DNA of 64,000 bases from Streptomyces sp. NBC_00620. Its GTDB lineage: Bacteria > Actinomycetota > Actinomycetes > Streptomycetales > Streptomycetaceae. Positions 1-8,263 of this stretch are shown one piece after another (position 1 is the stretch's first letter; the number at the start of each line of letters is the position of its first letter). The position numbers and the translations under genes were made by a program. The stretch spans positions 1,736,001-1,800,000 of the forward strand of contig NZ_JAPENY010000001.1 of assembly GCF_026341825.1 (NCBI RefSeq). Direction: 5' to 3'. The notes under the pieces were generated by a model. It was not told the origin of the DNA. It worked only from the letters and a program-made list of their open reading frames with translations, and did no database searches.

Positions 1-2
1 GA

Positions 3-791
3 CCGGCCCTGACCACGGAGATCGGAACCGCGAGCACCAGTGGCCTGCCCCAGCTGCTCGACCAGATCTCGCTCGCGGCGGCCGACACCTCCCACCCGGA
101 CGTCAAGCCCGGCCAGTACGTCTACATCGAGTCCAAGACGGCCGACACCTTCATCAAGACCGTCAACGACAAGTCCTCCCTGGCCAGCCATGAACTGCAC
201 AAGCGTCAGATCTGGGAGTCCGCGGACGGCGTCGAGGGCTGGCTGATCGACCCCGCGGTCAACGACGGCCCCGAGGGCGAGACCCTGACCCTGCCCGACG
301 AGCAGGGCAACACCCCGACGGCGCATCTCGGCGCTCCGTCGTACGACTACCTCACCAAGCTGCCCACCGACCCCGACGCACTCCTCGCCAAGATCTACAA
401 GGAGACCAAGGGCCAGGGAAACACCCCTGACCAGCAGGCCTTCAGCACCATCGGTGACCTGCTCGGCGAGAGTTACCCGCCGGCGGAGCTCTACTCGGCC
501 CTCTTCGAGGCCGCCGCGAAGATCCCGGGCGTCGTCGTCGTCGACGACGCGGTGGACGCGGCAGGGCGGCACGGGGTGGCGGTGGCCCGGCTCGACGAGA
601 CCAGCGGCCAGCGCGAGGAATGGATCTTCGACAAGAAGAGCCATGTCTTCCTCGGCGACCGCACCGTCCAGGTGCGCAAGAACGGCGGCACGGACGGACT
701 GATCACACCCGGCACGGTGGTCTACACCAGCGCCATCATGAACCGGGCCATCGTCGACGACATGAAGCAGACCCCGTCGCAGACCGGCTGA
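3..791 (+). CDS. CU044_5270-type protein, 5' end missing
   Basis: The frame is open from the window edge and encodes 262 residues to TGA at 789-791; the start lies outside the window. The visible part is a soluble, probably extracytoplasmic domain with QYVYIESK near its beginning, GVEGWLIDP in the middle and GVVVVDDAVDAAGRHGVAVA followed by EEWIFDKKSHVFLGDR near the end. This pattern resembles the actinomycete CU044_5270 family, which is usually membrane-anchored and encoded just after an ECF sigma factor. That pairing is family knowledge; the upstream gene is not visible. A strong hairpin follows the stop. The biochemical role is unknown. Confidence 0.75.
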   Translation, partial: PALTTEIGTASTSGLPQLLDQISLAAADTSHPDVKPGQYVYIESKTADTFIKTVNDKSSLASHELHKRQIWESADGVEGWLIDPAVNDGPEGETLTLPDEQGNTPTAHLGAPSYDYLTKLPTDPDALLAKIYKETKGQGNTPDQQAFSTIGDLLGESYPPAELYSALFEAAAKIPGVVVVDDAVDAAGRHGVAVARLDETSGQREEWIFDKKSHVFLGDRTVQVRKNGGTDGLITPGTVVYTSAIMNRAIVDDMKQTPSQTG

Positions 792-823
792 CACGCCCGT
801 ACCCCCACCAGCCGGGTAACGAA

Positions 824-856
824 GAAACCCCCCGGGTCCTTGACCCGGGGGGTTTC
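824..856. terminator. Bidirectional hairpin terminator
   Basis: A perfect 15-bp stem (824-838 with 842-856, loop CTT) lies between two convergent genes. The arms begin GAAACC and end GGTTTC, so each strand reads out into A/T-rich bases. It can stop transcription from both sides, and it ends exactly on the stop codon of the leftward gene. Confidence 0.85.
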
Positions 857-1173
857 TAGTCCCGGCTGTTGCCGCGGCGCAGTGCGCGGGCGCACCAGCC
901 GATGACCGTGGCGTTGACCAGCGCGCCGACAACCACGGCGAGGAGGCCCATGGCGGCGCCGTCCGGCAGCACGAACAGTACGAAGCTGCCGGGGGCGGTG
1001 GCGAGGAGTGGGACGACTCCGGCCATGGACTCGTCCGAGCTGTCGCGGGCGTTCACCACGAGCGCCCACACGAGCAGGGCGGCGCAGGCCGCGAGGTAGA
1101 TGAGGGCGGCGACCTCGCCGAGCGCGTGGCGCAGCCGGCGCGGGAGGGTTCGGCCGGAATCGGTACCGGTCAC
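856..1173 (-). CDS. SCO4225-like small membrane protein
   Basis: A 105-residue protein with two or three hydrophobic segments (about residues 20-40, 50-70 and 74-92), a basic N-terminus and a basic C-terminal tail (ARALRRGNSRD). It resembles the streptomycete SCO4225 family of small membrane proteins, for which no function is established. It sits 31 bp downstream of the response regulator on the same strand and may be the last gene of that two-component operon. Its stop is embedded in the terminator hairpin. Confidence 0.65.
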   Translation of the reverse strand: MTGTDSGRTLPRRLRHALGEVAALIYLAACAALLVWALVVNARDSSDESMAGVVPLLATAPGSFVLFVLPDGAAMGLLAVVVGALVNATVIGWCARALRRGNSRD

Positions 1174-1204
1174 GGGGTGGGCTCCTCGAATGTGGGTGGG
1201 GACG

Positions 1205-1888
1205 TCAGAGGTGGGTGCCGGGCGGGTTCGGGCGGGCCAGGCCGAGGTCGTACGCGAGGATCGTCGCCTGTACGCGGTCGCGCAGGCCCAACTTGCGCAG
1301 CAGCGCGTTCACATGGGACTTCACGGTGCCGACGGTGATGCCGAGTTCCCCGGCGATCTCCGTGTTGTTGAGACCGGACGCGACCAGGGAGAGCACGTTG
1401 CGCTGGCTGCCGGTCAGGGTGTCCAGCTCGCGGGGGCCGCTCCCGGCCCGGGTCCCGGTGGCCGCCCGGGACGCGTAGTGGCCGATGAGGCGGCGGGTCG
1501 CGGACGGGGCGAGCACACTCTCTCCGGTGGCCACCACCCGGATGCCGTGCAGCAGTTCGGAGGCGTGCACGTCCTTGAGCAGGAAGCCGGAGGCACCGGC
1601 GCGCAGCGCGTCGAAGACGTACGCGTCGAGGTCGAAGGTGGTCAGGACCAGGACCCGGGGCGCGTTCTCCCGGCCCGTGATGATGCGGGTGGCGGCGATG
1701 CCGTCGAGTTCGGGCATCCGTACGTCCATGACGATCACGTCGGGGGCCAGCTCCGCGGCGAGACGTACCGCGGCCACTCCGTCGGCGGCCTCACCGACGA
1801 CCGTCATGTCCTCCTCGGCGTCGATCACCGCGGCGAACCCCGCCCGTACGATGCCCTGGTCGTCGACGACCAGCACCTTGAGGCTCAT
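1205..1888 (-). CDS. NarL/FixJ-family response regulator
   Basis: A 227-residue response regulator. The receiver domain (1-120) has acidic residues near position 9 (VVDD), the phospho-acceptor Asp at about 55 (VIVMDVRMP) and Lys near 105 (FLLKDV). The C-terminal LuxR-type HTH covers about 155-215 (NNTEIAGELGITVGTVKSH). Its ATG overlaps the TGA of the upstream kinase (ATGA), which indicates translational coupling and a cognate pair. The target genes cannot be inferred; the adjacent SCO4225-like gene is a candidate. Confidence 0.93.
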   Translation of the reverse strand: MSLKVLVVDDQGIVRAGFAAVIDAEEDMTVVGEAADGVAAVRLAAELAPDVIVMDVRMPELDGIAATRIITGRENAPRVLVLTTFDLDAYVFDALRAGASGFLLKDVHASELLHGIRVVATGESVLAPSATRRLIGHYASRAATGTRAGSGPRELDTLTGSQRNVLSLVASGLNNTEIAGELGITVGTVKSHVNALLRKLGLRDRVQATILAYDLGLARPNPPGTHL

Positions 1889-4254
1889 CGTGCGCTCTCC
1901 TCGCTCTCCGGCGCTGCCGCGAGAGGCAGCCGGAGGCAGACCGTACCCGGCCGATCATTGGTCAAGGTGCCGCCGAGAGCCGCGACCCGGGCCGCAAGAC
2001 GCTCCCGTACGGCGGGACGGGCGGCCCTCGGAACCCCGGTGGCCGTGAGCGTCAACGTACCGTCGTGCACGTCGAGTTCGAGCACCGCGGGCTCCTCGCC
2101 ACCGGCCGCGAGCACCGTCTCGGCGGCGTGATAGGCGGCCAGGTCCACGGCGGTGGGCAGGTGTTCCGGTACGCGGTCGGTCAGCCGTATCTCCACCTCG
2201 CGGCCGGTGGCCCGGGACTGGTGGGCGAGCAGGTCGAGGGCCTGGAGGGTGGGCTGCGGGCGCAGTTCGGGCCCTGTCTCGCCCTCACCCTCGCGGACCG
2301 CGTCGAGGAGGGCGCGCATCGCGGCCAGGGCCTCGCGGGCGCGTTCGGCGGTCTCGTCGAGCCGGCCCGCCTCCGCCTGCGCGACCATGTCGGCGGTGCG
2401 GGCCAGCACGGTGGTCTCGAGGCCCGCGGCGATCCGGCGCCGCTCGGCCCACGCGTCGCGGACGGCTTCCCCGGTCCAGGTGGCGAGCTGTTCCTCCCGC
2501 ACACCCCGGGCGGCCAGGTCGCGCCGTCCGCGCAGGATGCCGCCCCACCAGGCCGCCCCGACCGCCAGGGACGCCCCGGCCGTGGCCGACGCGGCGACCG
2601 CCCAGGCGGGGACCGTCGTGCCGCGGTCGAGAACGGCGACGGTCAGGGCGGCCGTGTGCACGACCACAGCAGCGATGCGCTCCGCGCGGAGAGCAGTCGT
2701 AACACTGCGGGTCCGTGGGGGCTGGTCGCGCAGTTCCCCGCGCCCCTTTCGGGGCCCTGTCGTACGGGGCGCTGCCTTACGAGCCGCCTCCGCCGCGAGG
2801 GCCGCACAGGTGGCGAGCATGCTCAGCGCCGGTGGCAGGACGACCGGCCCGCTGTAGTCGCCCACCGCCATCGCCACCGGCCACAGCAGGGCCAGGCCCA
2901 GCAGGACGCCGTAAGCCGTGCGGGGTGCCCTGCGCAGCCACAGCAGCGCGACCGCCTGTGCCGCCGCCAGCAGGGCGAACAGCACGCCCGCCGACACATG
3001 CGAACTGCTCGACGCCGTCTCCGCCCGGATCACCAGCACCGGGAGCAGCGGCTGCAGGACCAGGCCGACGGCGGCTGTCAGCTGGGCCACGCGGTAGCTC
3101 CGCGGGACGGACCGCTCCGCCGGGGCGGCGGTCCGGCCGGGCAGGACCGCGCGCACCTCCCAGCCGCCGTCCGCCGTCGGGCCGCTGTGCAGGGTGCCGC
3201 CCGCCTCCCGTGCCCGGGACCGCAGGAAGCCCTGGCCGCGTCCCCCGCCCAGGCCGGCGCCGTGCGCCGTCGAACCCTCCGGCGGCGCCGCGCTGGTGAC
3301 GACGACGTCCGTGCGGGTGTCGCCGTACCGGCACCGCACCGTCGTCTGCGCACCGGGGGCGTGCCGGGCCACGTTGGTCAGCGCCTCGCGCACGATGCCG
3401 TACGCCGCGTCCGCGAGGGCGCCGTCCGGCAGGGGGTCGATCTCGCAGTCCACCTGCTGATCGAGGCGACGGAACCCCGCGACCAGGTCGAGGAGCCGGT
3501 CCTCCGGCGAGGGCAGGTCCTCCCGCGAGGGTGCCGGGGCCCGTACGGCGCCGAGTGCGCGGGTCACCTCGCGGCCGGTCCCGACCGCGAACTCCAGTGC
3601 CTCGGCGGCCAGTTCGGGGCGACGGTCGCGCAGTCCGAGCGCCGCGCCCGCCGTGACGACCACGGCCGTCAGATGGTGGGCGCTGACGTCGTGCAACTCC
3701 CTTTCCATACGGCGCCGTTCGACCGCCGGGAGCCGGTGGCGCTCGGTCTCGGCCCGCTTCAGGAGGAGTTCGGCCGTCTGTCGCGCGCGACGGGTCCGCC
3801 GTACGAGCAGGCCGGCGCCGCACGCGACGGCGTACAGCAGAGCGGTCAGGACGAGGTCGAGTCCGTTCCGGTCGCTGAGGCCGTGCAGGCTGAGGCCCTG
3901 CAGAAGCTGCCAGGCGACGAGCGCAACCACGCACAACACGGCGGTGAAGGTGTCGCGTTCGGTCGCCACCGTGAACAGGGCCAGCGCGACACCCGCGGTG
4001 CCGAGTACCGCCATCGCCCCGGTGGGCAGCGGCCCGGCGCCGACCGCACATGCGGCCGCGACGAGGACGAGGGTGGTCACCGGGCGGGTACGGCGCAGCG
4101 CGAGCGCGGCCGTCACCGGTCCGGCGACCAGGGCCGCCACGAGCAGGGCGGACGCGGAGGGGACGGACCCGCGCAGCAGCGCCGCCCCGGGCCACACCAG
4201 GGCCTGGGCGCAGATCAGCAGGACCGGGAGCAGCCGGTCGTCGGTTCGATTCAT
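1885..4254 (-). CDS. Tandem histidine kinase with degenerate second half
   Basis: A 789-residue membrane kinase. Residues 8-155 hold several transmembrane segments. A HisKA_3 module follows with the phospho-acceptor His at about 188 (MERELHDVSAHH), an N-box at 289-294 (REALTN) and a Gly-rich G-box around 335-342. A second set of hydrophobic segments (390-490, 525-575) is followed by a second kinase-like half, where the site equivalent to LHD reads LET (612-614). The second ATPase region shows no N-box Asn or G-box. The second half therefore looks catalytically dead and may be sensory or regulatory. Residues about 497-514 are the translation of a dispersed repeat. The gene is coupled to the downstream regulator by ATGA. 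Confidence 0.88.
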   Translation of the reverse strand: MNRTDDRLLPVLLICAQALVWPGAALLRGSVPSASALLVAALVAGPVTAALALRRTRPVTTLVLVAAACAVGAGPLPTGAMAVLGTAGVALALFTVATERDTFTAVLCVVALVAWQLLQGLSLHGLSDRNGLDLVLTALLYAVACGAGLLVRRTRRARQTAELLLKRAETERHRLPAVERRRMERELHDVSAHHLTAVVVTAGAALGLRDRRPELAAEALEFAVGTGREVTRALGAVRAPAPSREDLPSPEDRLLDLVAGFRRLDQQVDCEIDPLPDGALADAAYGIVREALTNVARHAPGAQTTVRCRYGDTRTDVVVTSAAPPEGSTAHGAGLGGGRGQGFLRSRAREAGGTLHSGPTADGGWEVRAVLPGRTAAPAERSVPRSYRVAQLTAAVGLVLQPLLPVLVIRAETASSSSHVSAGVLFALLAAAQAVALLWLRRAPRTAYGVLLGLALLWPVAMAVGDYSGPVVLPPALSMLATCAALAAEAARKAAPRTTGPRKGRGELRDQPPRTRSVTTALRAERIAAVVVHTAALTVAVLDRGTTVPAWAVAASATAGASLAVGAAWWGGILRGRRDLAARGVREEQLATWTGEAVRDAWAERRRIAAGLETTVLARTADMVAQAEAGRLDETAERAREALAAMRALLDAVREGEGETGPELRPQPTLQALDLLAHQSRATGREVEIRLTDRVPEHLPTAVDLAAYHAAETVLAAGGEEPAVLELDVHDGTLTLTATGVPRAARPAVRERLAARVAALGGTLTNDRPGTVCLRLPLAAAPESEESAR
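2715..2757. repeat. Dispersed GC-rich repeat inside kinase gene
   Basis: The segment contains GCTGGTCGCGCAGTTCCCCG followed by CGCCCC and CGGGGCC. I recognise this as a short repeat common between Streptomyces genes. Here it lies inside the histidine kinase ORF and is translated on the minus strand as roughly PRKGRGELRDQPPRT, a stretch unlike its alanine-rich surroundings. I see no second copy in the window. The identification as a dispersed repeat is from general knowledge. Confidence 0.6.
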
Positions 4255-4584
4255 GACGGAACCAGGCTATGGGCGCGGGTACGCGGGCGGTGTCCGGCTG
4301 AAGGCGGATTCCGTTCTCTTACCTGGGTTATAGATGCGGCGGCGCCCGGTCGGAGGACGGTTCGGCAGCGTTCTCCACCCCTGGTTCAACGCGGTAATCG
4401 TCCCGCAGCCCGAGGACGGCGCAATGCCCCGGGCCCTAGTCTCGAACACATCGAGAAAGCGACCGAGAAAGTGATCGACCACCGGCTCCACCAGCGGTTT
4501 CTTACAGGCTTTTCCGGTATCGCTTTCCCGTTCCATTCCGCAGGTGCACCGCACCTGCTCCCAACGAATTCAGGGGGAACTCCC
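4255..4584. other. Divergent intergenic region
   Basis: These 330 bp separate the leftward two-component operon from the rightward DUF5707 gene and must hold promoters for both. GGGGGAA at about 4573 is the ribosome binding site of the rightward gene. I see no convincing ORF or large inverted repeat. Confidence 0.5.
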
Positions 4585-5052
4585 ATGTCCAAGCCCATGT
4601 CCAAGCGCATTGTCGTGTCGTCGCTCGTCGGCATTGCCGTCATCGGCGGAATAACCGCCGGCGGCCTCGCCATCGCCTCGGCCTCTGCCGCCACGAAGCC
4701 CACCTTGGAGAACAGCTCGGCCCGCTACGTCGCTCCGTCCGGCAGCAAGGCGGGCTCGCTCACCTTCACCACGGACGTGAGTGACGACTCGGGCATCAAG
4801 GGTCTCAAGGTCATCCCGTGGCCCGCGGGTTCGGCGCTCGGCCTGACCGAGGCGGACCTTCAGCACGGGGAAAGCGCCAAGTGCAAGAGCACCTCGGACG
4901 AGACGTCCCGCTGCACCTACACGCTGAAGGTCACGAAGAAGGAGGCGGCCGAACTGGACCAGGGCACCTGGTACATCTCGGCGCTCGCGACGGCCAAGGA
5001 CGGCGACACGAAGTTCGATTCCATGACCGCCCGCTTCAACGTCACCCGCTGA
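4585..5052 (+). CDS. Secreted DUF5707-type protein
   Basis: A 155-residue protein. The N-terminus (KPMSKR, then a hydrophobic run VVSSLVGIAVIGGITAGGLA ending near ASASA) is a classical signal peptide, so it should be exported. The mature part has ARYVAPSGSKAGSLTFTTDV, SGIKGLKVIPWP and a Cys pair (KCKS and SRCTY) that could form a disulfide. It ends in beta-rich sequence and matches the DUF5707 pattern; its function is unknown. I chose ATG 4585 because GGGGGAA lies 5-11 bases upstream and the signal peptide starts there. The last 11 bp overlap the convergent HxlR gene. Confidence 0.8.
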   Translation: MSKPMSKRIVVSSLVGIAVIGGITAGGLAIASASAATKPTLENSSARYVAPSGSKAGSLTFTTDVSDDSGIKGLKVIPWPAGSALGLTEADLQHGESAKCKSTSDETSRCTYTLKVTKKEAAELDQGTWYISALATAKDGDTKFDSMTARFNVTR

Positions 5053-5560
5053 CCCGCCCGCTTCGGCCGGGCCCGGCGTAGCGGTCGCGCATCGCCGGGC
5101 TCGCGGCCGGGCCCGCCGTGAAGACGTACGCGTCGCTGTCGTCGAGGCGGCGGCCGGTGCCGGCATCGACGACCGTGGGCTCGACCTCTTCGCCGCTGTT
5201 CGCGTCGACGAGGATCATGCTGCGTTCCTCCGGCGCGAGGCGGGAGTTGCCCCAGGCGGCGAGGGCCACGATGACCGGGCGCAGGGAGCGGCCCAGGTCG
5301 GTCAGTACGTACTCGTGGCGGACGGGGTTCGTCTGGTACGGCCGACGCTCCAGCAGGCCGTCCGTCACGAGGGTCTTCAGGCGGGTCGTGAGCATGCTGG
5401 AGGAGATGCCCAGGCTCTCCTGGAACTGGTCGAAGCGGGTGTAGCCGTCGAAGGCGTCGTGGAGGATCAGCAGCGTCCACCACTCACCGACGTGCTGCAC
5501 GGTGGTGGACAGCGGGCATTCCCGGTCCTCCAGCCTGATGCGACTCGCCACCGTGACCAT
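5042..5560 (-). CDS. HxlR-family transcriptional regulator
   Basis: A 172-residue winged-helix regulator. The HxlR core spans about 12-105, with the conserved N-terminal Cys (ECPLS), VGEWWTLLILHDAF, the recognition-helix region SSSMLTTRLKTLVTDGLLER and the wing around PVRHEYVLTDLGRSLRPV. A C-terminal extension (110-172) reads LVDANSGEEVEPTVVDAGTG and may be a sensory tail. It is divergent from an NTF2-like gene across 68 bp that contain a clear inverted repeat, so control of itself and that neighbour is likely. The N-terminal Cys suggests redox or electrophile sensing, as in some family members; this is inference. Confidence 0.9.
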   Translation of the reverse strand: MVTVASRIRLEDRECPLSTTVQHVGEWWTLLILHDAFDGYTRFDQFQESLGISSSMLTTRLKTLVTDGLLERRPYQTNPVRHEYVLTDLGRSLRPVIVALAAWGNSRLAPEERSMILVDANSGEEVEPTVVDAGTGRRLDDSDAYVFTAGPAASPAMRDRYAGPGRSGRVSG

Positions 5561-5566
5561 CTCCCA

Positions 5567-5611
5567 GTTACTGCTAAAGTCGAAGTTAGTAGCTTCTATT
5601 TTAGCAGTAAC
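5567..5611. promoter_or_regulatory. Inverted-repeat operator, HxlR/NTF2 divergent promoter
   Basis: GTTACTGCTAAA (5567-5578) is perfectly repeated in inverted orientation as TTTAGCAGTAAC (5600-5611), with a 21-bp spacer. It lies between the divergent starts at 5560 and 5629 in an unusually A/T-rich stretch for this genome. The symmetry and position fit a dimeric winged-helix operator. Confidence 0.75.
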
Positions 5612-5628
5612 CGAGGGAGGAGATCGTC

Positions 5629-5994
5629 ATGAACCAGAACCAGGACCAGCCCCTGACCATCACCCCGGACGCGCTGCCCGAGGTGATCACCCGCTATCTG
5701 AAGGCGCACCGCGCCCACGACACCGCCACCGCGGTCACCTCGTTCACCGATGACGCCACGGTGATCGACGACGGCCGTACGTACCAGGGCGTCGCGGCGA
5801 TCGAGGAGTGGCTGAACCGCTCCGCGACCGAGTTCACGTACACCATCGAACTCACCGGGGCCCAGCGGACCGGCGCGACCCACTATGTCGCCGTGCACCA
5901 CCTCGAAGGCGACTTCCCCGGCGGCACCGTCGACCTGCAGTACCGGTTCGCGCTGCACGGCGATGCCATCGGACGCCTGGTCATCGGGCCGTGA
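5629..5994 (+). CDS. NTF2-like (SnoaL-type) protein
   Basis: A 121-residue alpha+beta-barrel protein with the NTF2 pattern: N-terminal helix (EVITRYLKAHRAHD), TSFTDDATVIDDGRTYQG, GVAAIEEWLNRS and C-terminal strands (THYVAVHHLEGDFPGGTVDL). Family members are small-molecule isomerases, hydrolases or binding proteins; the substrate cannot be told here. GAGGGAGGAG ends 7 bases before the ATG. The gene is divergent from HxlR, a common arrangement in which the regulator represses an inducible enzyme. Its 3' end overlaps the kinase gene by 14 bp. Confidence 0.88.
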   Translation: MNQNQDQPLTITPDALPEVITRYLKAHRAHDTATAVTSFTDDATVIDDGRTYQGVAAIEEWLNRSATEFTYTIELTGAQRTGATHYVAVHHLEGDFPGGTVDLQYRFALHGDAIGRLVIGP

Positions 5995-7888
5995 GCCCCG
6001 GCAGTTGCTTCGCGATGTTCCGCTTGACGGTGGCCGCGAACTCCGTGGCGGTGTCGCACAGTTGCTTCGTCGGCTGCGGGGCGTACACGGTCAGTTGGAA
6101 CAACTCGATGGTGTGGTCGCCGACGGAGTTCGTGTAGGTCCGGTGCGGCGTCCGTACGGTGCAGCTGTCGTCCTCGGCCTCGTCCGCGATGGCGTAGCCG
6201 GTCGTCCCGGAGACGTCCACCCGCTCGCCGTCGTCCGCCAGTTCGTTGTCGCGGCTGAACTGGATCTCCACCTCGCGTTCGCCGTCGTCGCTCGACCAGT
6301 CGCAGTTCCAGGAGCCGAAGCCGCGGTCCTGGTTTCCCGCCTCGACGCCGGGAAGGCGCTCGAGCGCGGTGGCGTCGAGCAGCTTGCAGGCGTCGACCCG
6401 GGCCAGTGAGTTCGCGGCCGGCGCCGACGAACGCCGGGGTACCGGGCCGTCGTCCAGCACGCCGACCACGTGATCGGTTGCGGCGTCGGCGAGTTCGCAC
6501 GGGTCGGGCGACTGTTCGGCGAGCTGCTTCCCGATGATCCGGATCTGCTTGCGGTCGGCGGTCATGACGGCCCGCCGGCAGGCGTTCCCCTCGCGCCGGA
6601 GTGTCACGACAGTGATGTTGCCGACCAGCCGGGTGGACAGGTCGCCGTCGAACGTGTCCTGGTCCGCGTCGAGGTTGACCTGGACGTCGGCGTTGTCGTC
6701 ACCGCTGCTGTTGTGCACCAGGACGTCACATCTGTCGATCTCCCCGTAGTCCGGGTCCAGTTCGGTGCCGCCGAAGCGGCTCAGCGAGGCGGCGTCGAGC
6801 AGTTTGCAGGGGTCGGCCGTACGGTCGTCCCCCATGGCGCCGGCCTTCGCCGTGGCCGGGGGTTTCGCGTCGGCCACGGCGTGTGCGTCGTCCTCGCCTT
6901 TCGAGGCCCACGGCCCGTAGAGGACGAGGCCGGCCGTGAGCGCACCCGCCAGCGCCAGCGCCACCGCCGTGATCGTCAGGGGGCGGCGGCGACGGCGTAC
7001 GGCACGCGGCAGTTGGAGCGTGAAGGCGGATAGGTCCAGCGTGCGGCTTTCGTGCAGCTGCTCCTGCAGGTGCGGGGGCGGCGGGGCGGCGCGCGTCAGC
7101 AGCTTCCGTGCCCTGGCGGCGTCAGGCCTGCGTCGGGGTTCCACCTCGAGCAGCGCGGTGAGCGGCTCGGTCAGCGGGCCGGCCCGGTGCGCGGGCTCGA
7201 TGTGCCCCTCGACGGCCCGGGCCAGATACGTCATGAGGTGCTCGGCCTCCCCGTACGGAGACCGGCCCTCCACCGCCGCGAACAGGGAGGCGCCCAGCGA
7301 GAACACGTCGGCCTTCTCGCCCGCGGGCTGCCCCCTGGCCACCTCGGGGGCCAGATACCGGGGCTTGCCGCGCACACTGCCCGTCGCGGTCTGCGTGGCG
7401 TCGCTCCACAGGGCCCGGGAGATCCCGAAGTCGGTCAGTCTCGCGACGCCTTCTTCGGTGACGAGGATGTTCTCCGGTGTCACATCGCCGTGCACCACGC
7501 CCTCGCCGTGGGACTTCGTCAACGCGTCCGCGATCTGGCAGCCGATCGACCCGGCCTCCTCGGGTGCGATCGGGCCGCGCTCGTTGAGGATCTGCGCGAG
7601 GCTGCGCGAGGGCACGTACTCCATGACGATCCAGCAGGTGGCGCCCTCGTCGACGAAGTCGAAGACGCCCACGATGTTCGGGTGGTGCAGCCGCCCGGCG
7701 TTGCGCGCCTCGCCCATCAGCCGCTGTGCGGCCCGGTCGTCGTCCAGGCGCGCGCACTTGACCGCGACCCACCGCTCGAGCCGCTCGTCCCAGGCCCGCC
7801 AGACGACACCCATCCCGCCTCTGCCGATGGGCTCCTGCAAGAGATACCGGCCCGCGATCCTGTCCCCGGCCTCCGGCGTAACCAGCAC
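5981..7888 (-). CDS. Membrane Ser/Thr protein kinase, non-RD type
   Basis: A 635-residue PknB-type kinase with GRGGMG at about 22-27, the catalytic Lys at 44 (VAVK), catalytic loop HGDVTPEN at 133-140 and DFG at 153-155. HRD is replaced by HGD, making it a non-RD kinase. One transmembrane helix lies at about 304-326. The extracytoplasmic part holds two similar modules, one starting DPCKLLDAASLSRF and the other DACKLLDATALERL, like DUF3558-type sensor domains. I prefer GTG at 7888 because AGGAG lies 8 bases upstream; the longer reading from GTG 7954 adds 22 residues. The signal sensed is unknown. Confidence 0.88.
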   Translation of the reverse strand: MLVTPEAGDRIAGRYLLQEPIGRGGMGVVWRAWDERLERWVAVKCARLDDDRAAQRLMGEARNAGRLHHPNIVGVFDFVDEGATCWIVMEYVPSRSLAQILNERGPIAPEEAGSIGCQIADALTKSHGEGVVHGDVTPENILVTEEGVARLTDFGISRALWSDATQTATGSVRGKPRYLAPEVARGQPAGEKADVFSLGASLFAAVEGRSPYGEAEHLMTYLARAVEGHIEPAHRAGPLTEPLTALLEVEPRRRPDAARARKLLTRAAPPPPHLQEQLHESRTLDLSAFTLQLPRAVRRRRRPLTITAVALALAGALTAGLVLYGPWASKGEDDAHAVADAKPPATAKAGAMGDDRTADPCKLLDAASLSRFGGTELDPDYGEIDRCDVLVHNSSGDDNADVQVNLDADQDTFDGDLSTRLVGNITVVTLRREGNACRRAVMTADRKQIRIIGKQLAEQSPDPCELADAATDHVVGVLDDGPVPRRSSAPAANSLARVDACKLLDATALERLPGVEAGNQDRGFGSWNCDWSSDDGEREVEIQFSRDNELADDGERVDVSGTTGYAIADEAEDDSCTVRTPHRTYTNSVGDHTIELFQLTVYAPQPTKQLCDTATEFAATVKRNIAKQLPGLTAR

Positions 7889-8263
7889 CCCGCCACTCCT
7901 CGCCCACTCGCACGTGGTCCTGCCACACGGTGACGGAGTGTACTCAGCGGGCACTCAACAGTGATCCGCTTCACAGGACTTGGGGCGGACCCGCCCAGAA
8001 CCCCCACAGCGCACCGGGATCACGGTCTCCGCACACACAACGACCCAATGGATCACGCCACTTGGGGGTCCCTTGGTCGGGTGACGAGTCACGTAATCGG
8101 GCCAAGTTCCCTCCCACCAGGCAACCCGGACACAGGCTTCACCCGTCTCACAGATTGCTCACAGTTTCGGCCCTCGGGCGCGTGGGGTGCGCACATACCG
8201 TCGGCCGGCCGTGGGCTGTCCAGTCCGATGCCGTTGACCACGGCACTCGCAGACGAGGAACCG
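7889..8263. other. Divergent intergenic region
   Basis: The region separates the kinase from the lysyl-oxidase-like gene. The rightward frame is open through it from 7961, but no signal peptide or ribosome binding site supports a start before 8264. No convincing repeat or RNA gene is seen. Confidence 0.5.

Noticed and set aside
2065..5052. Long rightward ORF of about 995 codons over the first histidine kinase
   Set aside because: It is antisense to a kinase with intact motifs, is rich in Gly/Arg/Gln with no domain, and its only real part is the DUF5707 gene at its end.
7889..7954. Earlier GTG start of the non-RD kinase
   Set aside because: The extra 22 residues are not kinase-like and lack a ribosome binding site, whereas GTG 7888 has AGGAG at good distance.
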